NCBI GenBank assembly: GCA_947476405.1 | Contig: CANJQG010000002.1 | Location: 50,878-114,877 of the forward strand | Reading direction: 5' to 3' | Source of the DNA: Thiotrichales bacterium | Lineage (GTDB): Bacteria > Pseudomonadota > Gammaproteobacteria > Francisellales > CACEW01 | Length of the DNA stretch: 64,000 bases | Shown: one piece after another, positions 47,356 through 57,699 of the stretch | How positions within the stretch are numbered: the first letter of the stretch is position 1 | How the letters are laid out: every line of letters starts with the position of its first letter | The notes under the pieces: model-generated | What the model was told of the DNA's origin: nothing | Seen by the model: the letters and a program-made list of their open reading frames with translations, nothing else | The model's database searches: none | Translations under genes and position numbers: made by a program

Positions 47356-49719
47356 ATGCTTGACCAAGATTGTGAAAACAGCCTGAATAAGGCCTTTGAA
47401 TTTGCCCGAAAATATCATCATGAATATTTGACGGTTGAACACCTTCTATTTGCTTTATTGGAGAATCCCTCTGCTCATGAAGCTTTAGAGGCCTGCAATG
47501 CCAATTTCAATAGCATGCGAAAAGAAATCCATCATTTTCTGAAAGGCTCCCCACACTTACCCAAAGATTCCATAAAAGATACCCAACCCACGATGGCCCT
47601 GCAGCGCGTTTTACAACGAGCTGTTTTTCAAGTGCAATCGATTGGAAAATCATTTGTTAAAGGTGAAAATTTGATTATTTCGATTTTCAGTGAGCAGGAT
47701 AGTCAGTCTGTCTTTTTTTTAAAAGATCAAAAAATTACGCGCCTAGATGTTGTGAATTATATCGCGCATGGCATCATCAAACCCAAACAAGAGCCGGATG
47801 AACATCAAAGCATCGATGATTTTGAACTAGAAGATGAGCCGGACGCCGATGATGATAACCCCCCCCCCCTCAGCGATAATGATCCCAGTGACCGCACTGA
47901 AGCGCCTCTGCAAGCCGATGCTGCCCGTCGAAAAAAAGGTCCCCTCGATACCTATGCCGAAAATCTCAATGAAAAAATTGCGAAGCGAGGCGATATTTTT
48001 ATTGGTCGAAATGAGGAAATTGACCGCCTGATTCAAATTCTATCGCGTCGCAACAAAAATAATCCTATTTTAGTGGGCGAACCAGGTGTCGGGAAAACCG
48101 CGATTGTAGAAGGTCTTGCCAAACGCATTATTGAAAAAAACGTCCCTGACTCACTCAAAGGCATGACTGTTTTCTCCCTCGATCTGACTTCCCTGGTTGC
48201 AGGAACCCGCTATCGAGGAGATTTTGAACAACGCTTAAAAAACATTCTCAAAGAACTTGAAATCCGAAAAGATGTCATTATTTTTATTGATGAAATTCAT
48301 ATGTTAATTGGTGTTGGCTCAACCACCGGAACAACGGGAGCGGGCGATATGATGAAACCCATGCTCTCCCGAGGTGAACTCAAATGCATTGGCGCCACAA
48401 CCTACAACGAATATCGTAAAATCTTTGAAAAAGAAGGGGCCATGGCCCGACGCTTCCAAAAAGTAGATGTCCGCGAACCCACAATCGATGAAACCATTGA
48501 AATTTTAAAGGGCTTAAAACCCGTTTTTGAAAAACATCATCATGTGAAATATTCTCTAGGCGCATTACGTGCCGCCGCTGAATTATCCGCCCGCTATCTG
48601 ACGGATCGCTTTCTGCCCGACAAAGCCATTGATATTATTGACGAAACCGGCTCCCTGATCAAACTCATGCCCAAGGAAAAACAACCCGCAGAAATCAGTG
48701 CAGCGGATATCGAAAACGTCATTGCCCGTCTGGCGCGCATTCCCGCAAAAAATATTTCACTTTCTGACAAAGAAATTATCCGTGACTTAGAGAAAAATCT
48801 CAAAATGCGCGTTTTTGGTCAGGATGAAGCCATTACTACCTTAATCAGCACCATCAAACTTGCACGCGCGGGCCTGCGTGATGCGGAAAAACCCTGGGGC
48901 TCCTTTTTATTCTCCGGCCCAACAGGCGTTGGTAAAACCGAGGTCTCCCAACAACTCTCGAGCCTACTCAATGTCGAATTAATTCGTTTTGACATGTCTG
49001 AATACATGGAGCGCCACAGTGTTGCACGTTTAATCGGAGCGCCTCCCGGCTATGTGGGCTACGAACAAGGCGGCCTCCTCACCGAAGCGATCATGAAGCA
49101 CCCCTATGCGGTTGTTTTACTAGATGAAATCGAAAAAGCGCATCCTGATATTTTCAATATTTTACTACAGGTGATGGACAATGGCTTCCTGACAGATAAT
49201 AATGGCCGAAAAGCGGATTTTCGCAATACGATTTTAATCTTGACAACCAATGCTGGCGCGTTTGAATCCAGCCGCAATACCATGGGCTTTATTGAGCAAG
49301 ATCAAGAGCCAGAAGGAATGGATGCTATTAAGCGCATGTTTACCCCCGAGTTTAGAAATCGCCTGGATGCAGTGGTTCAATTCAAAGCATTGAGCTTCAA
49401 AATCATTGATAAAGTGGTCGAAAAATTTATCTCTCAATTACAAGGGCAGCTAAATGAAAAAGCGGTGATTTTGGAAATCTCAGATACCGCAAAAGCGTGG
49501 TTAGGCGAAAAAGGCTATGATGCAAAAATGGGCGCACGTCCTATGGCCCGAGCCATTCAAGAACATCTCAAAAAACCACTGGCAGAAGAAATTCTCTTTG
49601 GTGCGCTACATAATGGAGGCGTCGCACACGTCGACATCAGCAAAGATAAAAAAGAATTGCGCTTTCGTTATAGCCAAAAAGAATCTCAGGACGAAGCGGT
49701 TATTTCGTCCGAAACTTGA
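47356..49719 (+). CDS. clpA: ClpAP protease ATPase subunit ClpA
   Basis: Unfolds substrates for ClpP. 787 residues. Clp_N domain (1-145), then an acidic linker (about 150-195, very Asp/Glu/Pro-rich and longer than usual). First AAA domain with GEPGVGKT at 241-248 and [11 protein letters not shown]. Second AAA domain with [23 protein letters not shown] and the ClpP loop seen as MGFIEQ (E. coli IGLIHQ). clpP is not in the window. The 3' end overlaps infA by 20 bases. Confidence 0.97.
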   Translation: MLDQDCENSLNKAFEFARKYHHEYLTVEHLLFALLENPSAHEALEACNANFNSMRKEIHHFLKGSPHLPKDSIKDTQPTMALQRVLQRAVFQVQSIGKSFVKGENLIISIFSEQDSQSVFFLKDQKITRLDVVNYIAHGIIKPKQEPDEHQSIDDFELEDEPDADDDNPPPLSDNDPSDRTEAPLQADAARRKKGPLDTYAENLNEKIAKRGDIFIGRNEEIDRLIQILSRRNKNNPILVGEPGVGKTAIVEGLAKRIIEKNVPDSLKGMTVFSLDLTSLVAGTRYRGDFEQRLKNILKELEIRKDVIIFIDEIHMLIGVGSTTGTTGAGDMMKPMLSRGELKCIGATTYNEYRKIFEKEGAMARRFQKVDVREPTIDETIEILKGLKPVFEKHHHVKYSLGALRAAAELSARYLTDRFLPDKAIDIIDETGSLIKLMPKEKQPAEISAADIENVIARLARIPAKNISLSDKEIIRDLEKNLKMRVFGQDEAITTLISTIKLARAGLRDAEKPWGSFLFSGPTGVGKTEVSQQLSSLLNVELIRFDMSEYMERHSVARLIGAPPGYVGYEQGGLLTEAIMKHPYAVVLLDEIEKAHPDIFNILLQVMDNGFLTDNNGRKADFRNTILILTTNAGAFESSRNTMGFIEQDQEPEGMDAIKRMFTPEFRNRLDAVVQFKALSFKIIDKVVEKFISQLQGQLNEKAVILEISDTAKAWLGEKGYDAKMGARPMARAIQEHLKKPLAEEILFGALHNGGVAHVDISKDKKELRFRYSQKESQDEAVISSET

Positions 49720-49918
49720 TTCGTGCTTTTGCGAGATCATAAGGCGTCATCTCAACAGTGACGCGATCTCCCGTCAAAATCCGAATATAATTCTTACGCA
49801 TTTTGCCAGAAATATGTGCAGTCACGAGATGGCCATTGTCCAATTGTACACGAAACATGGTGTTGGGAAGGGTCTCAACCACCACGCCTTCCATTTCAAT
49901 TTGATCTTCTTTAGCCAT
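49700..49918 (-). CDS. infA: Translation initiation factor IF-1
   Basis: 72 residues, S1-type OB fold. [57 protein letters not shown] is the invariant family sequence in two blocks. Convergent with clpA as in E. coli. AGGAC precedes the ATG. Confidence 0.98.
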   Translation of the reverse strand: MAKEDQIEMEGVVVETLPNTMFRVQLDNGHLVTAHISGKMRKNYIRILTGDRVTVEMTPYDLAKARIKFRTK

Positions 49919-49991
49919 AGGTCCTTTTCATTTTGAACAAAAATTTTGTCTATCTTGCACGAATTCCATGGAAAATGCAAGGATTCCGGGT

Positions 49992-50438
49992 TTATGAATG
50001 AGAAATCACATTTATCACAAACGGATAGGCGGATTTTTTACCTGCATGAAACCAAATACTCCCTTGTCCGATCATCACCCCTTGATCATTACAAAAAATC
50101 TCACTGGCTTGATCAGCTAAAATATATTGCTTCATCGTTTCGGTCATAATGGTAGGGTAACGAATAATCATATCTTTGACTGAACGCACCTGCTCATGTT
50201 TGGAAACACTTTGATTGACGGTAATGGGATAGGTGAATAACTTTGCAAAAGCATGAATATCATTCGCCGCCAGTACTTTTTGTACTTTTTGTTCAAATTG
50301 AACTGCAACGCCATAATTTTCGCCGTTATAGGCACATTGCTTTGCGGCGGCGGCTTCAGCTGCAGTGGGCGCTGCATACGCAACTTGCATTAAAGAAAAA
50401 CTCGAAATCAGACTCAATATCAGCACTTTTATTTTCAT
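49992..50438 (-). CDS. Secreted/periplasmic protein, NTF2-like fold possible
   Basis: 148 residues. A Sec signal peptide ends at about 22 (VAYA|A). The mature part has an Ala-rich start, two Cys (about 35 and 116) that could form a disulfide, and a helix-then-sheet order: FEQKVQKVLAANDIHAFAKLF, GQGSIWFHAG near the end. That resembles small NTF2-like periplasmic proteins, but I cannot assign a family. 14 bases after its ATG upstream side lies uvrC's stop, so it may be read through from uvrC. Confidence 0.65.
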   Translation of the reverse strand: MKIKVLILSLISSFSLMQVAYAAPTAAEAAAAKQCAYNGENYGVAVQFEQKVQKVLAANDIHAFAKLFTYPITVNQSVSKHEQVRSVKDMIIRYPTIMTETMKQYILADQASEIFCNDQGVMIGQGSIWFHAGKKSAYPFVINVISHS

Positions 50439-50452
50439 GACTACACTCCAGT

Positions 50453-52228
50453 TTAGTGAATTTTCTGCATAATTTCAGTTGCTAATTTTAGACTGACTCC
50501 CTGCACTTTGGCAAGGGCCTCCACGGAGGCGGCTTGCACTTCCTGCCATCCGCCGAAATGCTTTAGAATCGCTGCGCGCCTTTTGGGACCGACGCCAGGC
50601 AGATAATCCAGCAAGGACTCCCCTCGTTTTTTCTCACGACGCTGACGATGCCCTGCAATCGCAAAACGATGCGCCTCATCTCGAATATGCTGAATGAGCA
50701 AAAAAGCCTCATCATGCGGATCCAGAATCAAAGGCGTTTTAATACCAGGCTGCCAGAGTTCTTCTGCCCCGGATTGACGCTCCGGCCCTTTTGCAACGCC
50801 GATGAGATGGATCTGTAAACCCAATTCTTGCAAGACCTCAATGGCTTGTTTGAGCTGCCCCTTTCCGCCATCGATAATCAACAGATCCGGCATCACCGCA
50901 CCCTCTTCCTGGAGACGCTTTAAACGCCGCAGCAAGACTTGACGCATTGCGGCATAATCATCTCCTGGGGTCACGCCCTCAATTTTAAAGCGGCGATAGG
51001 CTTTTTTATTGACCCCAGAAGCATCATAGACCACACAGGAGGCCATCGTCTCCTCGCCTTGCGTATGGCTGATATCAAAGCATTCAATCCGATTTAAGGG
51101 CACTGCAAAGTTCAAACGCTCACGCAAAGCTTCTAATCGCGACGTAATCTGACCCGTCTCTAAAATATGACGCAATAGACTCTCTCTCGCATTCAGCTGA
51201 CAGAGTTCCAGCCATCTTTTACGCTTGCCACGTGCAGCCTGCGTTAATTCATTGTCCTCCCCCCAAACAATCACCTCCTGTGTCACCAAAAGAGGATGCG
51301 CCTCATCCAGGCTATAAAAATGCTCTAAAAACGACATCAAAATACTGCGCGCATCATCCCAAGTTTGGCCGCGCGCATATTCATCACGACTTCCCAAAAC
51401 TCGCCCATCTCGAATCTGCAGCACTTGGATACAATAAATAAATCCCTCCTGTGCCAGCGTGATGACGTCTAGATTTTCACCCCCACGCGTATCCACAAAT
51501 TGAGATTCCTGTAGCGCACGCAGGGTTTTGATTTGATCCCGTAACACCACCGCCTTTTCAAAATGTAAATCTGTAGCCGCCTGATCCATCTTCGCAATCA
51601 AATTTTTAAAAATAGCCTGACTTTTTCCTTCTAAAAATAAGCGCACATTTTCAATATCCTGAGCATAGGCATCCGCTGCAATCAAGTTCACACAAGGGCC
51701 GCTGCAACGCTTGATCTGATAAAGCAAACAAGGCCGCGTTCGATTCTGAAAAACAGAATCTTCGCAGGATCGAATTTTAAATATTTTCTGCAAAAGCGTA
51801 ATGGTCTCCCGCACAGACTGCATAGAAGGATACGGGCCAAAATACTGATCTTTCTTGAGCACACGGGCACGCACCCCTTCCAAACGTGGAAAATGTGGAT
51901 GCTGCGTCAGGACCACAAATGGATAAGTTTTATCATCTTTAAATAAAATATTGTAACGGGGTTTATGATGCTTAATTAAATTACTTTCAAGCAATAAAGC
52001 TTCCTTTTCCGTACTTGTCACAATCAGCTCAATACTCTGAATATGCGAAATCAGTGTCACCGTCTTCAAATCCCCATACTGCTTTTGAAAGTAATGACTC
52101 AAACGCCTTTTAAGACGCTTCGCTTTTCCCACATAAATAATCAGGGCTTGCGCGTCTTTCATGATATAAACACCGGGTAAATCAGGCACTGTTTTCAAAA
52201 AAGAAGGGGAGTCAAATGTTACAGACAT
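50453..52228 (-). CDS. uvrC: Excinuclease ABC subunit C
   Basis: Makes both incisions in nucleotide excision repair. 591 residues. GIY-YIG domain at the N-terminus (GVYIMKDAQALIIYVGKAKRLKRRL), the UvrB-binding helix pair near 200-235, and the RNase H-like domain with IECFDISHTQGE and LLIIDGGKGQL. The C-terminal helix-hairpin-helix is LPGVGPKRRAAILKHFGG. A normal full-length gene. Confidence 0.97.
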   Translation of the reverse strand: MSVTFDSPSFLKTVPDLPGVYIMKDAQALIIYVGKAKRLKRRLSHYFQKQYGDLKTVTLISHIQSIELIVTSTEKEALLLESNLIKHHKPRYNILFKDDKTYPFVVLTQHPHFPRLEGVRARVLKKDQYFGPYPSMQSVRETITLLQKIFKIRSCEDSVFQNRTRPCLLYQIKRCSGPCVNLIAADAYAQDIENVRLFLEGKSQAIFKNLIAKMDQAATDLHFEKAVVLRDQIKTLRALQESQFVDTRGGENLDVITLAQEGFIYCIQVLQIRDGRVLGSRDEYARGQTWDDARSILMSFLEHFYSLDEAHPLLVTQEVIVWGEDNELTQAARGKRKRWLELCQLNARESLLRHILETGQITSRLEALRERLNFAVPLNRIECFDISHTQGEETMASCVVYDASGVNKKAYRRFKIEGVTPGDDYAAMRQVLLRRLKRLQEEGAVMPDLLIIDGGKGQLKQAIEVLQELGLQIHLIGVAKGPERQSGAEELWQPGIKTPLILDPHDEAFLLIQHIRDEAHRFAIAGHRQRREKKRGESLLDYLPGVGPKRRAAILKHFGGWQEVQAASVEALAKVQGVSLKLATEIMQKIH

Positions 52229-52253
52229 GTTTTCTTACGCATCAAAAAGTGTG

Positions 52254-52260
52254 TTATAAT
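52254..52260 (+). promoter_or_regulatory. Extended -10 element for the secreted 535-residue protein
   Basis: TATAAT at 52255-52260, preceded by TGT (TGn). The start codon at 52293 has AAGGGA upstream. The -35 is poor. Confidence 0.5.
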
Positions 52261-52292
52261 CACCAGCATAACAAGACCAAGGGATAAAAAAA

Positions 52293-53900
52293 ATGAAAAA
52301 AACAGTTTTATTTTCAGCCGGCCTATTGATTTACCCCTTTCTCATGCATGCCAGCATTACTCCAGGCAATGGCGTGATTGTGGATAGTGCAGCGACGGAT
52401 TATTACAATCACATCACCAACGGCCAGTTTCCTTCTTTATATAAAGATGTCATGAGCACCACCAATCCAAAACCAAAAATTCAATATATTTTTCCTGACA
52501 TAGGCTATATAGCGGTCACAGAAGACCCTGCTCTTGCTGCTGAAATTGATAATTACATGACTAAAGTGGTCAATACTTTTGATACATCCAAGATAACAAT
52601 CACTGTTTTAGATGAGCAATCCTGCACATCACCCGTTATCCCAACCCCTTCACTAGGAAGCAATCTCGTCATTGTTTCGTATAGCTTCTGTGCGCAGCCT
52701 CAAATTCAACGACTCAATCCTGCAGATTTCACCCCTTTCATTCAGCCTGACCTAGGATCCTCTTATGATCTCAGCACCTTAGCTACAGAATACTATGGCA
52801 AATCTTTTGGCCCCTCAACACAAGTCATCCCAATGATTAACTATGATACAGACTGGACGAGCATGTTATATGCGATCTACCAAAATAAAGGCAACGCAGT
52901 CGTTACAAAAAGCATGGTCACTCTGGCAAAAGATATTACTGCAAGCATCCAGAATACCGCTGGTATCAATGGCGTAGCCTTTGACAATGAACCTGCAATT
53001 GGTAAGACCGATGTCCTCCCTTCCCAAGCCGGCACGACACAAAGCCAAATCGAATTTAATTTCTTTAATAGCATTGCAACGGGGATTGGATCTAATAAAA
53101 ATCTGTTTCTCTTTGATGCGAACACCACGGCTCAAGCCATTTATGCCGGCAAGACTACAAACATTGTCGACTTATATGCACTCTATGATTTTGAAACAGA
53201 AGATACAACTAATAGTCCAAGTGGACCTTATGCACTCAACAATTATAATGGATCTGCTTCAACATGCGCAACCAATCCTAAACCCAAGAATGCAGGAAAC
53301 TGCCCTTCCGTCAGCCATATGATCACAAATGGATTGAATCTGGGCATTCCCATTATGTTTGTTCTCCCTGCAAGTGCAACCAGCACAATGTGGAATAGCC
53401 TACAAGCCTATAATAGCACGACGACCACACCGCCCGGCCTTGTATTTTCAGGCAACACAGCAACCAGCGCCTGCAATACCAGCTTAGATCCCAGCGGAAT
53501 CGAAAAAACCATACTCAGCATGTATCTTTGCACGGCCTCCGGAACTTGCCCGGGTGGAGAGCCTGCCATTACCGCTTATCTGCAGGCACCACCCTCACCA
53601 AATCCAAACAACACCCTAGGATGTTCTGCTTATACCAATACGACGGGGACTATGCAGGCTTATTTTGACGCCTCACTTTCTGCCCTGAAAACAAGTAATG
53701 CAAGCGCAAATCCCAATTATCTTGGTGTAGTGTTATATACCTGGCGTATTTCAGCTTACAATGATTTTGCCTGCGCCAATCACTTCTACACTGTCATTGG
53801 TCAAGGAGACCAATCACCCAAACAATGCAATCAAATCTTCCCTGCAGAAATCAGTCAAGCCATCTGGACTGACTTTGCAAACTGGACTGCAGGATCATAA
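52293..53900 (+). CDS. Large secreted protein of unknown function, possible TIM-barrel
   Basis: 535 residues. N-terminal signal peptide, about 20 residues (MKKTVLFSAGLLIYPFLMHA). The mature protein is Asn/Thr/Ser-rich with about eight Cys, suited to disulfides outside the cytoplasm. Segments such as IQYIFPDIGYIAV, VIPMINYDTDW, INGVAFDNEPAIG, LFLFDANT and LGIPIMFVLPAS alternate strand and helix like a (beta/alpha) barrel. FDNEP looks like a strand-4 acidic pair of a glycosidase-type site. I do not recognise a family. recR starts at the very next base after its stop, so the two are likely co-transcribed. Confidence 0.7.
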   Translation: MKKTVLFSAGLLIYPFLMHASITPGNGVIVDSAATDYYNHITNGQFPSLYKDVMSTTNPKPKIQYIFPDIGYIAVTEDPALAAEIDNYMTKVVNTFDTSKITITVLDEQSCTSPVIPTPSLGSNLVIVSYSFCAQPQIQRLNPADFTPFIQPDLGSSYDLSTLATEYYGKSFGPSTQVIPMINYDTDWTSMLYAIYQNKGNAVVTKSMVTLAKDITASIQNTAGINGVAFDNEPAIGKTDVLPSQAGTTQSQIEFNFFNSIATGIGSNKNLFLFDANTTAQAIYAGKTTNIVDLYALYDFETEDTTNSPSGPYALNNYNGSASTCATNPKPKNAGNCPSVSHMITNGLNLGIPIMFVLPASATSTMWNSLQAYNSTTTTPPGLVFSGNTATSACNTSLDPSGIEKTILSMYLCTASGTCPGGEPAITAYLQAPPSPNPNNTLGCSAYTNTTGTMQAYFDASLSALKTSNASANPNYLGVVLYTWRISAYNDFACANHFYTVIGQGDQSPKQCNQIFPAEISQAIWTDFANWTAGS

Positions 53901-54518
53901 ATGAGCTTTAGCCCGCTGATTCTAAATCTGGTGAATGCTTTAAAATGCTTGCCGGGCGTGGGGACGAAAACCGCGCAACGGATGGCGTTTGAATTATTGG
54001 ATACGGATCGCAATCCGGGCTTTAAACTGGCTCTGGCCTTGACTGAGGCCCTGACTCAGGTTCAGCAATGTAGTTGTTGCCGGACGCTATCAGAGACGCC
54101 GCTTTGCGCGCTGTGTAGCAATCCTAAACGAGATGGGACTTTGCTTTGCATTGTGGAATCACCGATTGATTTATTGGCGATTGAACAAAGCAGCCATTTT
54201 CAAGGCCTGTATTTTGTTTTGGGCGGGCATTTATCGCCACTCGATGGGATTGGGCCTCGTGAATTAAAATTGGAAGAGCTGGAAGATAAACTCAAGAATT
54301 CCAATATCCGCGAAGTCATTCTCGCGATTAATCCGACGGTTGAAGGCCAAGCAACGGGCCATTACCTGACTGAAATCAGCCGCCATTATGGCAAAACCAT
54401 TTCTCAAATCGCGTATGGCGTGCCTTTTGGTGGAGAACTAGAATGGGTCAATCATACGACGCTTAACCACGCTTTTCATGCCAGACAGGTGATTCCTCAT
54501 GACCTCCCTCAAAATTGA
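53901..54518 (+). CDS. recR: Recombination mediator RecR
   Basis: With RecO/RecF loads RecA at gaps. 205 residues. Helix-hairpin-helix CLPGVGTKTAQRMAFEL, Cys4 zinc finger CSCCRTLSETPLCALC, Toprim domain with LCIVESPIDLLAIE and FVLGGHLSPLDGIGP, and a C-terminal Walker-B-like YGVPFGGELEW. Usually follows dnaX-ybaB, which are missing here. The end overlaps the next gene by 20 bases. Confidence 0.97.
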   Translation: MSFSPLILNLVNALKCLPGVGTKTAQRMAFELLDTDRNPGFKLALALTEALTQVQQCSCCRTLSETPLCALCSNPKRDGTLLCIVESPIDLLAIEQSSHFQGLYFVLGGHLSPLDGIGPRELKLEELEDKLKNSNIREVILAINPTVEGQATGHYLTEISRHYGKTISQIAYGVPFGGELEWVNHTTLNHAFHARQVIPHDLPQN

Positions 54519-56022
54519 GTCTCAGATTCCGCTTTCTCAGTCTTGTCTCTGGCAGGCTCAGCGGCATTATTTTGAAGAAGAAGGCGTTCATGCCTGGAAA
54601 CAAGTACCGTTCTTTATCACGAGCAACCCCTTTATTGCTGATCGCTATGCCCGCTTGATTATCGCTTATCTCCAGGATATCCAATATGACCCCAGCGAAC
54701 CGCTTTATATTGTGGAACTAGGCACAGGCACAGGACAATTCAGCTATTATTGCAATCTCGCACTCAAGCAATATTTACAAAATCCCGCCCTCGCCCACCT
54801 CAAAATCTGCTATATCATGACTGATTTTACCGTCAGTAATCTCAGTTTTTGGGAAGATCAATCTGTCTTTGCACCCTGGTTTGCAGATGGCAGCCTCGAT
54901 TATGCCTTATTGGATGTAGAAGCCCCGGAATCCCTCGCTTTGATCAAAAATAAAATCACGCTGGAGACTTTAAAAAACCCGCTGATCGTGATTGGCAATT
55001 ATGTTTTTGATTCCGTCCGCCATGATTTATTTTCTGTCAAAAACGGCAGCCTTTATCATTCCCTGATTGATACGGAAATTGACGCAGCGGATTATGATTC
55101 ACAAGAACAAAAAATTCTCAGCCTCAAAAATATTGCTTTTCAGTATCATGAAACGCCGGTCATACTGAATCAAGAACCTCAGGCACCCTTGCTTCAACAT
55201 TATCAAGAGACCTTAGACGAGGGCGAATTTACGCTTCCGACTTCTGCCCTGCATTTGCTGGATTTTTTTAAAGATTATGCGCCTCAAGGCACGCTTTTAA
55301 TCAGCAGTGACAAGGGCTTTAATACGATTGATGAATTATGCCAGCCCCATCCTCGTGATTTGGTTTTTCATGGCAGCTTTTCGTTTGAAGTGAATTTTCA
55401 TGCACTGGCAGAGTCTGTCAAAATGCAAAAAGGACGGGCCTTATTGCAGAAGTATCGTGAGGGGATTAAAACCAACCTCTTTTTATCAGCGCAACCTGAG
55501 ACCCCCTTTTTGAACCAAGCCTTTGCGAGTGAAATCAATGATTTTGGACCTGCAGATTATTTCCGCTATCACAGTCATTTTAAAAATCAAGACCCCCTGG
55601 ATTTGAATTTGATCCTCACGCAATTACGCCTCAGTGGACCGGACCCTTATGTTTTCTCGCTGATTCATGCGCCATTATCCAAACTGATTCACACGGCAAA
55701 ACCCGCACTTCAACAGGCTTTTGTGGATTTGATTCCCGCGATTTTTGAACGTATTTATCCCATTCCTGAAAGCACGGATCATGCCTTTAATTTAGGATTT
55801 TTTCTTCATACTTTGGCGCTTTATGCGCAAGCGATTCCGTATTATGAGGCCTCGCAACGCGCTTATGGGGAACGTTTTGACAACTGCTTCAATCTAGGTA
55901 TCTGCTATTCCTATCATCATCTTCCAAAAAGCAAAGCCTTTTTTGAAGCTGCTTTGCCCCTGGCCTCAGCGGAGCAAAAACCACAGGTTCTCGCTTGGCT
56001 TGGTAAATGGGCGAAAGTTTGA
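54499..56022 (+). CDS. SAM-methyltransferase-like protein with C-terminal TPR segment
   Basis: 507 residues. The N-terminal part resembles class I methyltransferases of the MidA/NDUFAF7 kind. YIVELGTGTGQFSYY at about 70-84 is the SAM-binding GxGxG loop, and VIGNYVFDSVRHDLF plays the role of the MidA-type N(Y/E)xxDA motif. A middle domain of about 200 residues is unassigned. The C-terminal 90 residues look like TPR helices (ALYAQAIPYYEASQRAYGERFDNCFNLGICYSY). Substrate unknown. Starts inside the end of recR. Confidence 0.72.
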   Translation: MTSLKIESQIPLSQSCLWQAQRHYFEEEGVHAWKQVPFFITSNPFIADRYARLIIAYLQDIQYDPSEPLYIVELGTGTGQFSYYCNLALKQYLQNPALAHLKICYIMTDFTVSNLSFWEDQSVFAPWFADGSLDYALLDVEAPESLALIKNKITLETLKNPLIVIGNYVFDSVRHDLFSVKNGSLYHSLIDTEIDAADYDSQEQKILSLKNIAFQYHETPVILNQEPQAPLLQHYQETLDEGEFTLPTSALHLLDFFKDYAPQGTLLISSDKGFNTIDELCQPHPRDLVFHGSFSFEVNFHALAESVKMQKGRALLQKYREGIKTNLFLSAQPETPFLNQAFASEINDFGPADYFRYHSHFKNQDPLDLNLILTQLRLSGPDPYVFSLIHAPLSKLIHTAKPALQQAFVDLIPAIFERIYPIPESTDHAFNLGFFLHTLALYAQAIPYYEASQRAYGERFDNCFNLGICYSYHHLPKSKAFFEAALPLASAEQKPQVLAWLGKWAKV

Positions 56023-56055
56023 TTATAATAGCGCAAACCCAACAAGGAAGAAGAC

Positions 56056-56571
56056 ATGGCTAAGAAAAAATCCGGTGAAGGCAAAAAATCATACGGTTCC
56101 TCTGGCGGAGGCGGTCAGTGGCGCTGGCTATGGCTGACCCTCCTTGTGATCGCTGTGGACCTCACGACTAAAAGTATGGCTGAATATTATCTTAATCGCC
56201 TCATGAGCACTACGATTCTGCCATTTTTAAACTTTACGCTGGTTCATAATACAGGCTCTGCTTTTGGCTTTTTATCAAATCAAAGCGGATGGCAATTGTG
56301 GATTTTTGTCTTCATCGCGGTTGCGGTCTCGCTCGGCATTTTAGCCTGGCTATGGCGCTCTAACAACAAACACCCCCTTACCGCCGCGTCACTCAGCCTG
56401 ATTTTAGGCGGCACTTTAGGCAATCTCTATGATCGATTGATTGATGGCTATGTCATCGATTTTATTGACTTTCATATCAATGATTATCATTGGCCCGCCT
56501 TTAATATCGCAGACTCTGCCATCTGTATCGGGGTTTTCTTTTTTATTCTCAGTGGGTTTCGTAAAGCATGA
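56056..56571 (+). CDS. lspA: Signal peptidase II (prolipoprotein)
   Basis: Cleaves lipoprotein signal peptides after lipidation. 171 residues with four membrane helices. HNTGSAFGFL, then GNLYDRLIDGYVIDFIDFH and FNIADSAICIGV carry the two catalytic Asp. An extra Lys/Gly-rich N-terminal stretch of about 20 residues precedes the first helix. AAGGAAGAAG ribosome site. fkpB follows with an ATGA overlap; ispH, the usual third gene, is absent. Confidence 0.96.
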   Translation: MAKKKSGEGKKSYGSSGGGGQWRWLWLTLLVIAVDLTTKSMAEYYLNRLMSTTILPFLNFTLVHNTGSAFGFLSNQSGWQLWIFVFIAVAVSLGILAWLWRSNNKHPLTAASLSLILGGTLGNLYDRLIDGYVIDFIDFHINDYHWPAFNIADSAICIGVFFFILSGFRKA

Positions 56572-57014
56572 ATAAAATAGCCAAAGACAGTAAAATCGCC
56601 ATTCACTTTGATATTCGTTTAAAAGATGGATCCATCGCAGACAGCACGCGCAATATCGGAAAACCCTTTCACTTCCAATTAGGAACCGGAATTTTTTCTG
56701 ATAAACTAGAAGAAAAATTAATCGGATTAGGGGTCGGTGAAAAATCAAAAATCATGCTGCTTCCCGAAGATGCCTTCGGCGAACCGCATCCTGCGCAAAT
56801 CTACCAAGTTCCCAAAGCCAAATTTGATTATGCAGAAGGCTCAGAAACCCTAGAAGTAGGCAGTATTTTTATGTTTACCCAACCCAATGGCCAGGAAATC
56901 CCGGGGATCATCCAGGCCATTGATGAACACGAAATCACGGTCGACTTCAATCACCCCCTTTCAGGGCAGGTGATTTTGTTCGACATTGAAATCATGGAGA
57001 TTTCCTTAGGCTAA
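56568..57014 (+). CDS. fkpB: FKBP-type peptidyl-prolyl isomerase FkpB (SlpA)
   Basis: 148 residues. AIHFDIRLKDGSIADSTRNIGKPFHFQLGTG begins the FKBP domain, EEKLIGLGVGEKSKIMLLPEDAFGEPHPAQI inserts the chaperone flap of the SlpA class, and VDFNHPLSGQVILFDIEIMEI ends it. Cytosolic folding helper. Convergent with the next gene, with a four-base stop overlap. Confidence 0.93.
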   Translation: MNKIAKDSKIAIHFDIRLKDGSIADSTRNIGKPFHFQLGTGIFSDKLEEKLIGLGVGEKSKIMLLPEDAFGEPHPAQIYQVPKAKFDYAEGSETLEVGSIFMFTQPNGQEIPGIIQAIDEHEITVDFNHPLSGQVILFDIEIMEISLG

Positions 57015-57505
57015 GGGGTGGGACTAAGTTCGCTGCCAGCTCCTTCTTCTAGAAAGCAAGCCGCCAACAATGGGCCCCTTAAAACTTCACTAGAAAACAC
57101 TAAACCCTTACCCTTAACCACTCCAAGGGTATCTTTTAATACTTCCTCTTCCGTTGCTAAGACATCAGGACTTTCTTGGACCCTTTCAGGCTCTTTAAAA
57201 TGAACAGTTCTCGCCTTTTTTACTGCTCTAAAATAACAAAAAGCCATACTGGCATAAAGCCCCAAACTGCCCAACGCAACAGCCATATCAATTCCCAATG
57301 AAGTAGGCGAATCTAGGTCTCTCTTGGAAAGAGAAGATTGCACGATCGCGGCCCCAATAAAACTGGCAGCCAATACTATACCCGCCCCAACGACTAGCAA
57401 AGCTCTTTTTTGATCTTTTGAACCTTGTACACGATCTTCGCCACCCTCCCCCACAGTCATTAACGTCTGACTCAAATTGGATTGATTTTTTTCAAAATCC
57501 TGCAT
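57011..57505 (-). CDS. Small two-helix membrane protein, unknown
   Basis: 164 residues from ATG 57505, with AAGGGG seven bases upstream; an upstream in-frame codon at 57550 lacks a ribosome site. A polar N-terminus of about 33 residues is followed by two helices (LLVVGAGIVLAASFIGAAIV and a second around GSLGLYASMAFCYF). The C-terminal cytoplasmic part is acidic (KEPERVQESPDVLATEEEVLKDT). That Glu-rich stretch resembles the E-block seen before the C-terminus of some Dot/Icm substrates, a weak hint only. No family recognised. Confidence 0.6.
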   Translation of the reverse strand: MQDFEKNQSNLSQTLMTVGEGGEDRVQGSKDQKRALLVVGAGIVLAASFIGAAIVQSSLSKRDLDSPTSLGIDMAVALGSLGLYASMAFCYFRAVKKARTVHFKEPERVQESPDVLATEEEVLKDTLGVVKGKGLVFSSEVLRGPLLAACFLEEGAGSELSPTP

Positions 57506-57699
57506 TTTTATACCCCTTAATTTAACTGAATTGATACAATCATGTAACAAAATAATGGTACATTTTTATCCCACATCAATGGAACGCGCTAAAATTATCA
57601 TAAAAAAAATAAAATAACAATCAAATCATATCAAATGATTTATAAACAAAGTCGCCATTAAAATAATGCAAAATGATACAAGTCTGTTTCATTGTATTT

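Noticed and set aside
49517..49936. 139-codon plus-strand frame across the clpA end and infA
   Set aside because: Out of frame with clpA and antisense to infA, both certain genes.
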